A stretch of 64,000 nucleotides of DNA from Tritrichomonas musculus (taxonomy: Eukaryota > Parabasalia > Tritrichomonadida > Tritrichomonadidae): contig JAPFFF010000012.1 in NCBI GenBank assembly GCA_039105265.1, forward strand, positions 4,340,001 through 4,404,000, written 5' to 3'. Numbering within the stretch: position 1 is the stretch's first letter; each line of letters opens with the position of its first letter. The notes below the pieces were generated by a model that saw nothing but the letters and a program-made list of their open reading frames with translations, was not told where the DNA came from and did no database searches. The position numbers and the translations under genes were made by a program. Of this stretch, positions 1 to 10,268 are shown in pieces.

Positions 1-2
1 TT

Positions 3-1697
3 AAATCTTCAAATCAATTATTCGACAGATTGGAAATTCTTCATAATAATGTAAATGTTGGATATCAGCAAAACGAATGTGTTCGAGAAGGATTTCTATA
101 CTCTGCTGTGAAACCAGAAACTGAAAAAAAGCGAAGACGATTTGTTCATTCACTTTGGGAAAACGTTTCAAATTATTCACAAACTGTTGCAGGTACTTAT
201 GTTAATCTAAATTCATTCAAATCTAATGGTAAATCACAAGTTGAATTTGATTTGAACGTTCCATTTGATGATTTACTTGCCCTTCAAGCTTTCGATTTAT
301 TCCCAAATGGAATCATAGGTGATTTATCAATTCGTTTCCAAGTAACTCCTGCAGGATTAGTTTGGGCAGCAATTGACCCTTATACTGTTGCTGAAACAAA
401 GGCTTATCTTGAAGATAATGATTCTGTTACATCTGCTGAATTAGAACGATTGAAAGAAATTAAAGCTCGCGGTCATTTGAAACATCAATTTACACAAATT
501 GGTAATGAAGCTATTATACCAGGACCTGGAACTCCATCTCCAGACCCATCTCCCGAACCATCTCCTGAACCAACTCCAGACCCATCTCCTGAACCAACTC
601 CAACACCTGTTAAATACAAGATTCAATATCGAATTGGTGAACAATGGGATAATGATGATGGAAGTACTGGTTACACTGATATTCTTACAGATTTGGAATT
701 CAATTTCAGTTACACAAAGGAAGAATTTGAAGAATTTGGACTCCAACCAGGTGCAACTGATGAAGAAATTTGTGTTCATAATCCTGCTGTAACATTACCT
801 CCATTAAATCATTCTGACAAGAATGGAAGATATTATGCTTGGCAAATTGTTAAAACACCAGTTGTTTCTGCTAAGCAGACTCTTCAATCAATTCATGATG
901 CTAAATTACAACTTCACAACGAAACATATTCATCACAGAAAGCCACATTAACTGTAAACAGAATGACAATCACATTATGTAAATCAAATATGCAAGGTTA
1001 TGGTGTCTGTGAATCTACTCGCAGAGGTATTGAAAATATTCTCCGTGAAGGAATTATAATCCCATCTCAGAAAGTTGATTACCATTCATTCCCAATTGCT
1101 CCTGCCGCAAATGGAATTAAGTCAACATTGAATATTCCATTAATTAATGTTACAACAATGTCAATTATGTTTCCAAAGCATCATAATGACCTCACTGTTT
1201 TCGAAAATCCAGTATATCAAAATTGTTATCTCAATATTGGAGGAAAGAACTTCCCAGATGAAAATGTTTCAACAATTGGTGCAAGATTCTTTGAGAATCA
1301 ATTAACCGCTGGAGACCTTGATGCAATCGCATTACAATGCACTAAAGAATTTGAGGACTCAATGACTATGCCAAAGAATGATGCAAACGGAGTTCGCTAC
1401 AAGAATACTTTAAGTGATGCTTCTAGCTTTGTTTTCAATATTCAAACTGAACGTTCATCTGCTGGTTATTGTTATGATGGTTTGGATGGTGGATTTGGTA
1501 ACATTCAAGTTCAGGTTAATGGTCAACCAATATATACAGGTCCAAATGATACTTACTATAATGTTAATGAAGAAGGTACAGTACATCCACCCCCAACACA
1601 ATTATGGCTCACAAGAGATACCTATTTCAAATTAAGTTTGAATGGTTTAGAGTACATCGATGATGAATCTCCAGCTGGTTCACAAATAAACGCATAA
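3..1697 (+). CDS. Polinton probable major capsid protein (partial, open to left edge)
   Basis: The reading frame is open to the window edge, so the true start is outside. About 560 residues are visible. The N-terminal part is rich in beta-strand-like segments with hydrophobic stretches such as VPFDDLLALQAFDLFPNG, which fits the double jelly-roll capsid proteins of Polintons. Around residues 165-195 there is a low-complexity Pro-rich linker of repeated P(D/E)PSPEP units. The following half carries more predicted beta structure. The position directly upstream of the integrase fits a Polinton structural gene. Identification as major capsid is by general resemblance and context, not by a decisive motif; another virion structural protein is possible. 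Confidence 0.6.
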   Translation, partial: KSSNQLFDRLEILHNNVNVGYQQNECVREGFLYSAVKPETEKKRRRFVHSLWENVSNYSQTVAGTYVNLNSFKSNGKSQVEFDLNVPFDDLLALQAFDLFPNGIIGDLSIRFQVTPAGLVWAAIDPYTVAETKAYLEDNDSVTSAELERLKEIKARGHLKHQFTQIGNEAIIPGPGTPSPDPSPEPSPEPTPDPSPEPTPTPVKYKIQYRIGEQWDNDDGSTGYTDILTDLEFNFSYTKEEFEEFGLQPGATDEEICVHNPAVTLPPLNHSDKNGRYYAWQIVKTPVVSAKQTLQSIHDAKLQLHNETYSSQKATLTVNRMTITLCKSNMQGYGVCESTRRGIENILREGIIIPSQKVDYHSFPIAPAANGIKSTLNIPLINVTTMSIMFPKHHNDLTVFENPVYQNCYLNIGGKNFPDENVSTIGARFFENQLTAGDLDAIALQCTKEFEDSMTMPKNDANGVRYKNTLSDASSFVFNIQTERSSAGYCYDGLDGGFGNIQVQVNGQPIYTGPNDTYYNVNEEGTVHPPPTQLWLTRDTYFKLSLNGLEYIDDESPAGSQINA

Positions 1698-1699
1698 AA

Positions 1700-3155
1700 T
1701 TGAGATTTGATTTGAGATATTTTTTTTTGCTTCTGAATTACCTTATTGTATTCGAAATGTCAAAAACAAAATCTCTCAGAATTTATGATAAAGAATATCC
1801 TTCATTATTGAAATATCCATTCAAATCGAAATACAAATACGTTGAAACTGATTTACAACCTGTTTTCAACACAAACATTAAAACAGAACCTTTCATACCT
1901 GATTTCAAACTCAAAGCATGCAAAAAAATGTCAAAACCAAATTTCTCAAATGAACCAGGATGTTGGGAAGCCGATTTGATGTTCTCACATTATTATGCAG
2001 ATGTTGAACATCCAATTAAACAAGAGCAAATCTATCTCGTTTTGATAAATGTGAATACTAGATATCTAATTGTGGAACCAATGTCATACAAAAGTGAAAT
2101 AACTCAAACTTTAAAACGAATTGTTGAAAAGAATCCTAAGTTTGAATTCAAGACAATTAAATGTGATGGTGAATCTGGATTTGTTAGTTTAAAAGATGAA
2201 TGTATTGTATTGAAAGATAATACAAAAGTAATTCTCAAAACAGATATCTCAAATGATTTACAAGTAGCATACAATTATAAACCTGAGTTAAGAAATCAAG
2301 TTAGAAATGAAATATTGTTCAATAATCCCCGAAGGGGCTTAGAATACTAATTTGAAAACGTTAATAGCATTTTTGAAAAAAAGTGGATATAAAAATGTTA
2401 TCAAGTCACCAATCTCAAAAATTGAGTTGAAAATTGACGATATCAATGATTATTATCCAGTCAAATTTGTAATTAATTCTTCCCCTTACGCTCTCGCTCA
2501 TAAAAACGTTGATTCTGTAATTAGAACTCTTAGAAATGCCTTCGGAATGGATAATCGAAGAATTGCTGATTATAATCTCATGAGACAAATGGTGAACTTC
2601 TATAATAACACTCCTCACAATTCATTGAGATTTCGGAATTATGATTATAATGAAGATGAATTATCTGAATATCAAGGTTCTGGATTGATTCCTCCAACTA
2701 AATGGATTTATTATTCTCCAGTTCAAGTTCAAAACAATGTTGATTTGGAATGGAAGTATATTCGAATGATGAAAATGAAATTGAGAAAGATAAATGAAAA
2801 ACAGAAGTTGAAAGGCTTGCTTAATTACAAACGTGGTAACATAATTTTGATACATCTTGACAGAGGTAAGACCCAAAAAAAGCATGAAAAACGACGTCGT
2901 GTATTTGATGATATAGCTGAATTCATTTGTTATCAAAACGGAAATGTTAAATGTAGATTGTTAAATCAATATTACACATTCAGTAAAACAGACAAGGGGT
3001 TAATTCCATACGAACAACCTGAACGAGGACGTAAAGCTCAAACTGATGTTGAAAAAAATGAAATTGAAATTCCAATTATTTATACAAAATATGTTTGTGA
3101 TTCCATTGATGACTTGAATGAAGATTATAAAGAGTATTTTGTAATAAAATGTTAA
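1700..3155 (+). pseudogene. Polinton retroviral-type (rve) integrase region, broken
   Basis: The first part shows a DDE integrase core: WEADLMF with the first catalytic Asp, a strand reading LINVNTRYLIVEPM, and KCDGESGF with the second Asp. Downstream, FYNNTPHNSLR is the usual sequence near the end of an rve core, followed by a basic region of the type found C-terminal to the core in Maverick integrases. In an active element this enzyme joins the linear DNA to the host chromosome. It lies directly after the capsid-like gene. The region is broken, so this copy is not expected to make an integrase. Confidence 0.8.
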
Positions 3156-3528
3156 CAAATAATATCAAAAATGTATCAACGATAAATTTTAAACAACCAA
3201 TTACTAAGCGTTATTTCCATACACAAGATAAAGAATTTGTTCTTCCAAGTGAATTCGTTTCAAGTAAAAATAAGAAATTATTGTTGTACAGTATGTTGGA
3301 GCAATTGTTAAGGATACTCTTGTTGGAGATTTGATGGTACACTCTGATATTGTACAACAAGATGGTTATTGTGATTGTTTCATTATGTTAGCAAACAGAC
3401 GTCAAACTAAATATCGAAAATATGAATTCCTTGGTCATGAACGTAATTTTAAAATTTGGTTCACAGATTTATATGGGAACTCAATTGAACCATCTGCTTT
3501 TGTAATGAGTTGCCTATTAATCTTTTAA
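3149..3528 (+). pseudogene. Polinton-associated unidentified region, broken
   Basis: A stretch of weakly coding sequence follows the integrase region. It has no motif that I recognise. It may be a small Polinton gene or a degraded part of a neighbouring one. It ends just before a GC-rich structured spacer. Confidence 0.35.
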
Positions 3529-3540
3529 ATAGGTTTTTTT

Positions 3541-3645
3541 GTTTGCCAGGCACCGAACATTTCATGCCCAACAGTCCCGGTCTCAGGCAATCCTTCGGAT
3601 TGACTTCGCGACAACGTAGTTGTTGAATAGCCATTTAGGCCTTAT
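3541..3645. other. GC-rich structured spacer within the Polinton
   Basis: In otherwise AT-rich DNA this about 105-bp spacer is GC-rich and full of inverted repeats. CAATCC-TTCG-GATTG at 3588-3602 is a hairpin closed on a UUCG-type tetraloop. TTGCC at 3543-3547 can pair with GGCAA at 3586-3590, GGCA at 3549-3552 with TGCC at 3565-3568, ACCG at 3552-3555 with CGGT at 3578-3581, and CAAC with GTTG around 3612-3625; not all of these can form at once. It separates two coding regions. Function is unknown. Confidence 0.5.
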
Positions 3646-3666
3646 TATTTTTGTTCCAAATGAAAA

Positions 3667-4857
3667 ATGATACGTAAAACAAAGGATAAAAATAAAGAAG
3701 TATTAACAGCAGAACAAGAATCTAATTTAATTGATAAGGATGCAATTATTCTAGATAGAACTCACACATTATATTCATATATTGATAAAAAAGATAAGAA
3801 AGTTTACTTCTATTTGAGTAGTAATTATCAAGATTTATTTGTTTTTATGGAAGGTGATAATATATTGTTAAATTTACCTAAGAAAGTTGATATGAATACA
3901 AAAATGAACATCTTAGATAATAAACGTCCTTATTTAAAAAGAAAATTTGTCATTTCTATTGAAATTGGTTCCAAAATTGGAAATACAGATATTAAATTTG
4001 TTGAAAGATGGTTTGATGAACTAAATAAATCATATATTGTATTAATGGAAGATTGTGGATATAAATATGCTATTAAAGAAACAAATAATTTCTGTTTTGA
4101 ATTAGATTCCGAAGGAGATGTAAATAGAAAAATCAAACCACTTCCGTTGCACATATTTCTTTGTTTCAAACCTGAAACTTTTATGAATGAATGGAATCGT
4201 GTTGAATTACGAAATTTGGATGAGGAAGCTGATTTAAAAAAATTTAAATATGAATTTCAAAATTGGCATTACCATTTTCCTGTTATTAATGTATTTAAAT
4301 CTAATTATGTAAGTCCATTATTAAAAGTCCATTTTAATGAAACTCCTGAAAGCCTTGAACCATTAATGGATATTTCAGAAAATGATAATGATGGTAAATA
4401 TGAAACAAGTAATGTCGATATCAATAATAAATATGATTATGATGAAATAAGACCTAAAAAAATAAATCCTCCAGTTCCATCTATGTTACGGGATTTGGAA
4501 ACCGAGCAAAGCTCTACCGAAAATGAGAGTACGACTACAATGAAACCAGATGTTGAGACATTACCGAGCTCTATTTTCAGCAATGTATCGACCTCAAATA
4601 CATGGATGAAACCTCAAAGCTCTGTACAACAAAATCCTAATAACTTTAGTCCAATGAATTACTTTCAACCAACAACATTTAATATTCCAACAGGTACTAA
4701 TTTTAATTTTAATGCAGAGCCAAAAAAATCATCTTTAACTAGTGAAACAAATAATGCAACCAATGGAAACTTACCAAAGATTAATGAGAGTAAGTCAGAA
4801 AACAAACCAAAAACACATATATCAACTTTCAGATTACCAAAAAATAAAACAGATTAA
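3667..4857 (+). CDS. Polinton-borne protein of unknown function, 396 residues
   Basis: An uninterrupted frame with an ATG start. Roughly the first 230 residues look like a folded mixed alpha/beta domain. From about residue 240 it becomes a low-complexity, polar tail rich in Asn, Ser, Thr and Pro (for example STENESTTTMKPD), which looks disordered. There is no signal peptide or membrane segment. It lies between the integrase region and a convergent long gene; the two stops are only about 10 bp apart. I do not recognise the family; a virion-associated or regulatory protein is possible. Confidence 0.7.
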   Translation: MIRKTKDKNKEVLTAEQESNLIDKDAIILDRTHTLYSYIDKKDKKVYFYLSSNYQDLFVFMEGDNILLNLPKKVDMNTKMNILDNKRPYLKRKFVISIEIGSKIGNTDIKFVERWFDELNKSYIVLMEDCGYKYAIKETNNFCFELDSEGDVNRKIKPLPLHIFLCFKPETFMNEWNRVELRNLDEEADLKKFKYEFQNWHYHFPVINVFKSNYVSPLLKVHFNETPESLEPLMDISENDNDGKYETSNVDINNKYDYDEIRPKKINPPVPSMLRDLETEQSSTENESTTTMKPDVETLPSSIFSNVSTSNTWMKPQSSVQQNPNNFSPMNYFQPTTFNIPTGTNFNFNAEPKKSSLTSETNNATNGNLPKINESKSENKPKTHISTFRLPKNKTD

Positions 4858-4865
4858 ATATTTTT

Positions 4866-7376
4866 TTATACTTCATCTTCAGCTTCATCGTCATCATCAG
4901 ATTCAACTTTAACATTAGCTAGTTTTTCATCAGTTCTTGATTTAATATATGTTTTGTCGCGATAATTATCATACAATGATTTATACAAATTTTTAACTTC
5001 AATGTAATTTCCGCCAACATTCAAATTAATATGTTTATCAATATTTGAACCAAAGTGTTCTCGTAATTGTTTCTTTTCTTCTTTAGTTACTTTATTTTCC
5101 AATATTCCCCGTGCTAATTGTGTAAATCGTTCTTTCTTTTCTTCTGTATATCCAAGTCCAACGTTAATTATTAGTTCAATTGTTTGGGATAATATTTCTC
5201 CTAATCGTTCTGATATTTCAGCTAAACCATTTATTTCACCGCCAATTGGGATAACATCTTTCATATTATTATTATAATCTTCTTGAATCATAAGACCTAA
5301 TTCAGAATTTACTGCTTTTGAGTGTACTTTTTTATATTTAACCCATTCATTCCAATTATTACATTCATGTGTTTTCATTACTTTCAATTCATATTGTAAA
5401 ATAAATACAGCGGTACATATTTTTAAGTAACTGAATATACCCTTCAATGGTTCCATAAATTGATATTTTCCATGTTGTTCATCATCTCCAAACATATTAA
5501 AGAGTGCTAATTGCCATATTTTTGAAAAGATTGAACTCCATAATCCTCTTGCATTAAGTTTGGTGCTGACTTTGGGTTTAGATAAGCCAACCTTCTGATA
5601 AGCATTAACTGCTTTAATGAAATCTCCATCATATTTAACATCGATTTTACCAGCATCCCATTGTTTTTGTTTATAATTCCATGTTTTAGTAGTACCAGTA
5701 AGATTTTTCATCCATACTTCAAATGAATCATCTGTTTTACCAGCAATGCGTTCGGTTTGCCATAATTTCTTATAGGGGTCTGCTTTAACAAGACGGAATC
5801 CATTAATTATAACAGGTTTACCACGAGTGTCAACAATAACGATGTCCTCTACTTTGTCGCCATTTAAGTCACAAATTGGATTACCAAGAGGGTCTTTAGT
5901 GTCTCTCCTTGCAGGAATTAATCGATATAATGGATATCCATTTTTATCAAATTTCTTCTTACAATAGGCTTCTGCGCCATCTCTTGTAGCACATTTTGGA
6001 GAGAATTTAATACGATAATTACCATTAATAAGAATATCAAATAATTCCCCTCGGAATTTACTAACATCAATACTTTGTTTATTTTCGAAAATGTATAAGT
6101 CATTTAAACGTTTTTGTGAAGCTTCAAATGTTTTACCAGCACGTTTACCAGTTGGGACAGACTGCATATAATTGCTTTTGAATTCATCAGTATCGATTGG
6201 AGATACACCTTCTGGTGCTGCAATATCAACATTAAATAAATCTTCGTAGTTTTCAGAACTAACTACAGGTTTTTTAGATGGTGATTTAAATACAGGCTTT
6301 GACATTGATTTAGGAATGGAAAAATATTCATTATCAACATTATTATCGTCAGAACTTTGTGAATCACTTTTCATGTTAAATAATATTTCTCGGTCACCAT
6401 TTTCTATAATATACTTTATTAATTGTTTGAGCTTCTTTTTGTTTTTAGGCTCAGTTGTTTCTTCAAATATGTTTGTTTCACGTATTGCATCATGTAATTG
6501 TAATACAAGTTTTTTTACTCTGATGTCAGAATCATCTTTGGGATTTATAGCTCGATTATAATAACCATAAAGGTTTTCAGCAGTAAATTCATCGTTTAAT
6601 AAGCCAAATTTCTTAAGTTGATTAGCATCAATTGTAGAAGATTTATTGTAAGCATCTAATAATTGTTGACCTTCTTGATTAGATTCTGCTATCTTCCTCA
6701 TTGTTTCAATATTGGTTTTCCTTCTAATATTCTCAAATTGCATTAGGTTATTTATATTATCTGATACCTCATTGTTTTTATGTGAGTCTATATTATTTGT
6801 CAATGATTTGACAAGTGATTGAATCTGTGCGGTATCTTTTTTATTGAATACTGAATACTTCTCTGAGTCATCAGCAATACGATAAAATAATTGTAAAGCA
6901 TTAATATGATTACTATCAAGTATAACTAAATCATTAAGTGATTCAATATCTTTATTAATTCGATTTCTGAAATAATGGTCTGCTAAATCGGGCTCCTCCT
7001 CCTCTTCAACTTGTGGAATGGAAACAGGTTTTTCTTCCTCCGCTTGTCGGAGGCTGCGAGTGCCCGCAGCTTTATTTTTCAGATAGTTGGTTAAATCAAT
7101 AAAGTAATTCGCTTTTGAATCAAGTATTTTAGCTAATTCATTTTTTTGTCTTGAAGTTCCTTTAGGCTTTGCGTTATATTTATCAAGCATATCTTTTAAA
7201 TTTGTTTTTACATCTTTGACATAGTTACGAGGATTCTTAAGATACTCAATAATATTACCAATAATTGTTGTTATTTGTGTTAACTTACTATTTTGGAACA
7301 TGAATACGAGCATATCTTGATAGTCCCTTTTTTTTACTTCGTTTAGTATGAAATCTTCGTTTATGTTTGTTATCAT
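4866..7376 (-). CDS. Polinton-borne conserved-type protein, 836 residues
   Basis: A long uninterrupted frame with an ATG start. The first 330 or so residues are strongly helical and charged, with coiled-coil character. The middle (around 330-430) is low complexity. The C-terminal half holds a more ordered domain containing NGFRLVKADPYKKLWQTERI and a hydrophobic stretch (WQLALFNMFG). A short Ala-Gly-Thr-Arg segment near residue 105 is encoded by two adjacent GC-rich hairpins (7029-7067). The start is 14 bp from the start of the divergent fibre-like gene, so the two probably share a promoter region. Probably a virion structural or DNA-associated protein of the Polinton; no specific function can be read. 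Confidence 0.7.
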   Translation of the reverse strand: MITNINEDFILNEVKKRDYQDMLVFMFQNSKLTQITTIIGNIIEYLKNPRNYVKDVKTNLKDMLDKYNAKPKGTSRQKNELAKILDSKANYFIDLTNYLKNKAAGTRSLRQAEEEKPVSIPQVEEEEEPDLADHYFRNRINKDIESLNDLVILDSNHINALQLFYRIADDSEKYSVFNKKDTAQIQSLVKSLTNNIDSHKNNEVSDNINNLMQFENIRRKTNIETMRKIAESNQEGQQLLDAYNKSSTIDANQLKKFGLLNDEFTAENLYGYYNRAINPKDDSDIRVKKLVLQLHDAIRETNIFEETTEPKNKKKLKQLIKYIIENGDREILFNMKSDSQSSDDNNVDNEYFSIPKSMSKPVFKSPSKKPVVSSENYEDLFNVDIAAPEGVSPIDTDEFKSNYMQSVPTGKRAGKTFEASQKRLNDLYIFENKQSIDVSKFRGELFDILINGNYRIKFSPKCATRDGAEAYCKKKFDKNGYPLYRLIPARRDTKDPLGNPICDLNGDKVEDIVIVDTRGKPVIINGFRLVKADPYKKLWQTERIAGKTDDSFEVWMKNLTGTTKTWNYKQKQWDAGKIDVKYDGDFIKAVNAYQKVGLSKPKVSTKLNARGLWSSIFSKIWQLALFNMFGDDEQHGKYQFMEPLKGIFSYLKICTAVFILQYELKVMKTHECNNWNEWVKYKKVHSKAVNSELGLMIQEDYNNNMKDVIPIGGEINGLAEISERLGEILSQTIELIINVGLGYTEEKKERFTQLARGILENKVTKEEKKQLREHFGSNIDKHINLNVGGNYIEVKNLYKSLYDNYRDKTYIKSRTDEKLANVKVESDDDDEAEDEV
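7029..7067. repeat. Two adjacent GC-rich hairpins inside a Polinton coding region
   Basis: CCTCCG-CTTGT-CGGAGG is a perfect 6-bp stem, followed at once by CTGCG-AGTGCC-CGCAG with a 5-bp stem. They stand out in AT-rich coding DNA and keep the reading frame of the minus-strand 836-residue protein. Confidence 0.6.
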
Positions 7377-7390
7377 TTATTATTCCCAAA

Positions 7391-10243
7391 ATGTTCACGA
7401 TAGAACAAGCGGGTAATATAAAAAAAGTTAATACAATTGATGAATTGATAATAGAATATATCAAGAAATATGCTTGCCAATGCAATAACGGAAATAATTT
7501 AGGGTCAAGCTTGAATACTGAGGAATTGAAAGAATTATTAAAACCATACGCAAAAACAACTGATTTATTCGATTATTTGAAAACAGAGGAATTCAATAAA
7601 GAATTATTAAAGTATGCTAGTAGTGAAGAAATTGAAAACGCTGTTAATACATTACGTGATTACGTTGTTAACAACTTTGCATTATCAACTGACATACCTG
7701 AAATACCTACAGATTTGGTTAATGAATCTGCTTTGACAACTGCTTTGGAACCATATGCGAAACTTACGAACTTAAGTGAGTACGCTAAAGCGCAGGACTT
7801 ACAGTCTTATGTAAAAAAAGAAGACATTCCTGAGATACCCACAGTTCTCAAAAATAGTGAGTTGCAATTGAACATAAAAGACCAAGTATCAGACGAAATG
7901 TTTCAGAAATTGATGGCTGATGATGTTAACCCATTATCAGCTCAAGCATCAATGTGTTTAACAAGTATGGCGGCTAATGAAGGTCTTCAAGCGGCTTTGG
8001 ATTCTTGTGCCAGAGAATATGTTTCAAAAGAAGACCTCCCAAAGATTATTGAGCAAGTGAAAAGCGAAATCCCAGAAATCATTGAGGGTCAAACAACAAT
8101 TCAATTCACAATCGCCAATAATACAATTCTTGATTTGGATTACGACCCATATCATATACTGATTGAGCAATATGGGTTAGATATTGTCTCATCAGACAGT
8201 TACTATACGGCCCATTATGTTCACGCAGACTATTCGTACAATGACAATGATGATAATCTACCCTCTCAGATACTGTGTATGGAAGGAAGTGATTCTAGTC
8301 TTTGGATACTATATCAATCACATGAATTAATTAATCCAGGAACTGGTGAAACACCTGAAATATTATCATGTTCAATAACCAAAACTGTTGAACCAACAAA
8401 CAAAAACATTTATTCGGCAAGATATGTGTCAAACAATTATGCATTAAAAGAAGATATCCCAGAACCTGTCGATTTGACACCATATTATTCTAGTGCACAA
8501 GCTGATGAGAAGTTTGTTGATGAAGATGAATTGGCTTATGAATTAGATAAGTATGCATTGAAAACAGATATACCAACAATTCCATCTGATTTGGTTAATG
8601 AATCTGCATTGAGTACTGCATTATATGGTACTGAATTGAATATTGAATATCCGAATCCCGTTCGTGATTATATATTTGTAAAACCATACTTACCAGAAAC
8701 CGATATACATGTGATATTTGATGTTAATTGGGGTTCTAACAAGGATTACATTAACAATATTCAACATTTTGATTTGATATTCAAGCCTTATGAAAAATAT
8801 ATGAGAGGGTATAGAATGATGTTAGATAATGGATTATCTATTGTATGGTATGACCGTGGCGAATTTATGTTGTGTAATTCAAGTGGCAATACTCAATGGT
8901 TAATCAACGTCATTAAAGCACAAATCGAATCACCATTTATTAAAACTGCAAATGTTGTTGATGAAAATCCAGAACAAATCACAATTCAATGTACACAGAA
9001 TGAAAGTGGTTGTGTAGTTCCTGATAATGATATAAGAAGAGTATTCACAACCAAAAATATTATTGTCAAATTCAAACGAAATGCTGATGATGCATCATAT
9101 GAAGAAGTTGAATACGAATACAGTTTATATAAAAGTTTGAATATGATTTACAAATCAACAAGCAATGAATTAATAAATATTAATTATAATACCCATATCG
9201 TTTCATTGAGAGCTGAGGACGATACACTGACTAATATATATGATGCATCTATCACATTAATCCGCAGCCGACCTGTGAACGATGATATGATTACTTCAGT
9301 GAAATATGTGAATGATAACTTTGCTCTGAAGTCAAACGTCATAACAGAAGAACAACTAATAAAAAAATGTGCTATTGATTGCGGACCGATTACAGAGGGC
9401 GGTGAAATATCAATTCATTATCTAAAACTTGAAGGTAATGTGATTAAACTGGAATATATAGTAGGTGATTATGCGCTATGTTTGGAAATAAGAATATTAT
9501 TCTATGATACAACTGGAAATCCCCACAACATTGTTCTTGTATTACATCAAAGAACTGTGTATTTCGACAATTTCAAATTCCCACTATATTATGAAGACAC
9601 TGTTGATATATCATCAGGAAGACCCCTGACATATAATTTCCCAATAGGTGGATATTCTTGGACAACTACTCAGGAATTATTAGATGCTAAACAAATATAT
9701 TCAAGATGCATCATGTCCCGAGGTTATTTAGCAAAATATAAGGCTGCTATTTACGGAACGCAATCAAACACAACAATTACTCACTACTCCCCAATCGAGT
9801 CATCAATGAACTCTATTAATGATTTCGTTATTGGAGCTCCAGTATATATGACTGGTAAGGTTTATAAACATGATGGTGATACGTGGGTACGAAACAATGT
9901 TTCTCAGCCAAACAAAGTTTGGATACTTTCAACTGTGAATGATACTACAGATTGTATTTGTAGTGTCAAAACTACTGGTTCATGGAAAGAATATGTTGGT
10001 ATTTGTGTTAGAATTGATGAAAAAAATAATTGTATTACCTTCGCTTCCCATGGCGATTATCTTGTAAAAGTTGATGATTCATCTTGTTATGGTATTGGGG
10101 ATGAAGTATTTATTGATAATGAAGATAATAAATTGAAGATTCTTTCAGGAGAGACAGCGATAACATCAAAAATAAAACGCATGACTGTCGGAATCATAAC
10201 TGCAATAATAGATAATAAAACACTTGCATGCTTTAAGGCATAA
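7391..10243 (+). CDS. Polinton fibre-like protein, about 950 residues
   Basis: I take the ATG at 7391 as start (residues MFTIEQAGN...). The frame is uninterrupted. The N-terminal 450 residues contain loosely repeated short units of the kind Y-x-L-K-x-D-I-P-E-I-P-x-D-L-V-N-E-S-A-L, typical of trimeric phage tail-fibre or adhesin shafts with short coiled segments. Later parts (from about residue 230) carry several beta-rich modules separated by similar spacer phrases such as S-x-R-Y-V-S-N-N-Y-A-L-K-E-D-I-P. The C-terminal 150 residues look like a compact head domain. It diverges from the 836-residue gene. Role inferred as receptor-binding fibre of a Polinton virion; the fold is inferred from repeat style only. 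Confidence 0.65.
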   Translation: MFTIEQAGNIKKVNTIDELIIEYIKKYACQCNNGNNLGSSLNTEELKELLKPYAKTTDLFDYLKTEEFNKELLKYASSEEIENAVNTLRDYVVNNFALSTDIPEIPTDLVNESALTTALEPYAKLTNLSEYAKAQDLQSYVKKEDIPEIPTVLKNSELQLNIKDQVSDEMFQKLMADDVNPLSAQASMCLTSMAANEGLQAALDSCAREYVSKEDLPKIIEQVKSEIPEIIEGQTTIQFTIANNTILDLDYDPYHILIEQYGLDIVSSDSYYTAHYVHADYSYNDNDDNLPSQILCMEGSDSSLWILYQSHELINPGTGETPEILSCSITKTVEPTNKNIYSARYVSNNYALKEDIPEPVDLTPYYSSAQADEKFVDEDELAYELDKYALKTDIPTIPSDLVNESALSTALYGTELNIEYPNPVRDYIFVKPYLPETDIHVIFDVNWGSNKDYINNIQHFDLIFKPYEKYMRGYRMMLDNGLSIVWYDRGEFMLCNSSGNTQWLINVIKAQIESPFIKTANVVDENPEQITIQCTQNESGCVVPDNDIRRVFTTKNIIVKFKRNADDASYEEVEYEYSLYKSLNMIYKSTSNELININYNTHIVSLRAEDDTLTNIYDASITLIRSRPVNDDMITSVKYVNDNFALKSNVITEEQLIKKCAIDCGPITEGGEISIHYLKLEGNVIKLEYIVGDYALCLEIRILFYDTTGNPHNIVLVLHQRTVYFDNFKFPLYYEDTVDISSGRPLTYNFPIGGYSWTTTQELLDAKQIYSRCIMSRGYLAKYKAAIYGTQSNTTITHYSPIESSMNSINDFVIGAPVYMTGKVYKHDGDTWVRNNVSQPNKVWILSTVNDTTDCICSVKTTGSWKEYVGICVRIDEKNNCITFASHGDYLVKVDDSSCYGIGDEVFIDNEDNKLKILSGETAITSKIKRMTVGIITAIIDNKTLACFKA

Positions 10244-10268
10244 ATAGTATAAAAAAATTTTTTTTAGC

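Noticed and set aside
441-779. Trp/Arg-rich minus-strand frame
   Set aside because: Antisense of the Pro-rich linker in the capsid-like gene.
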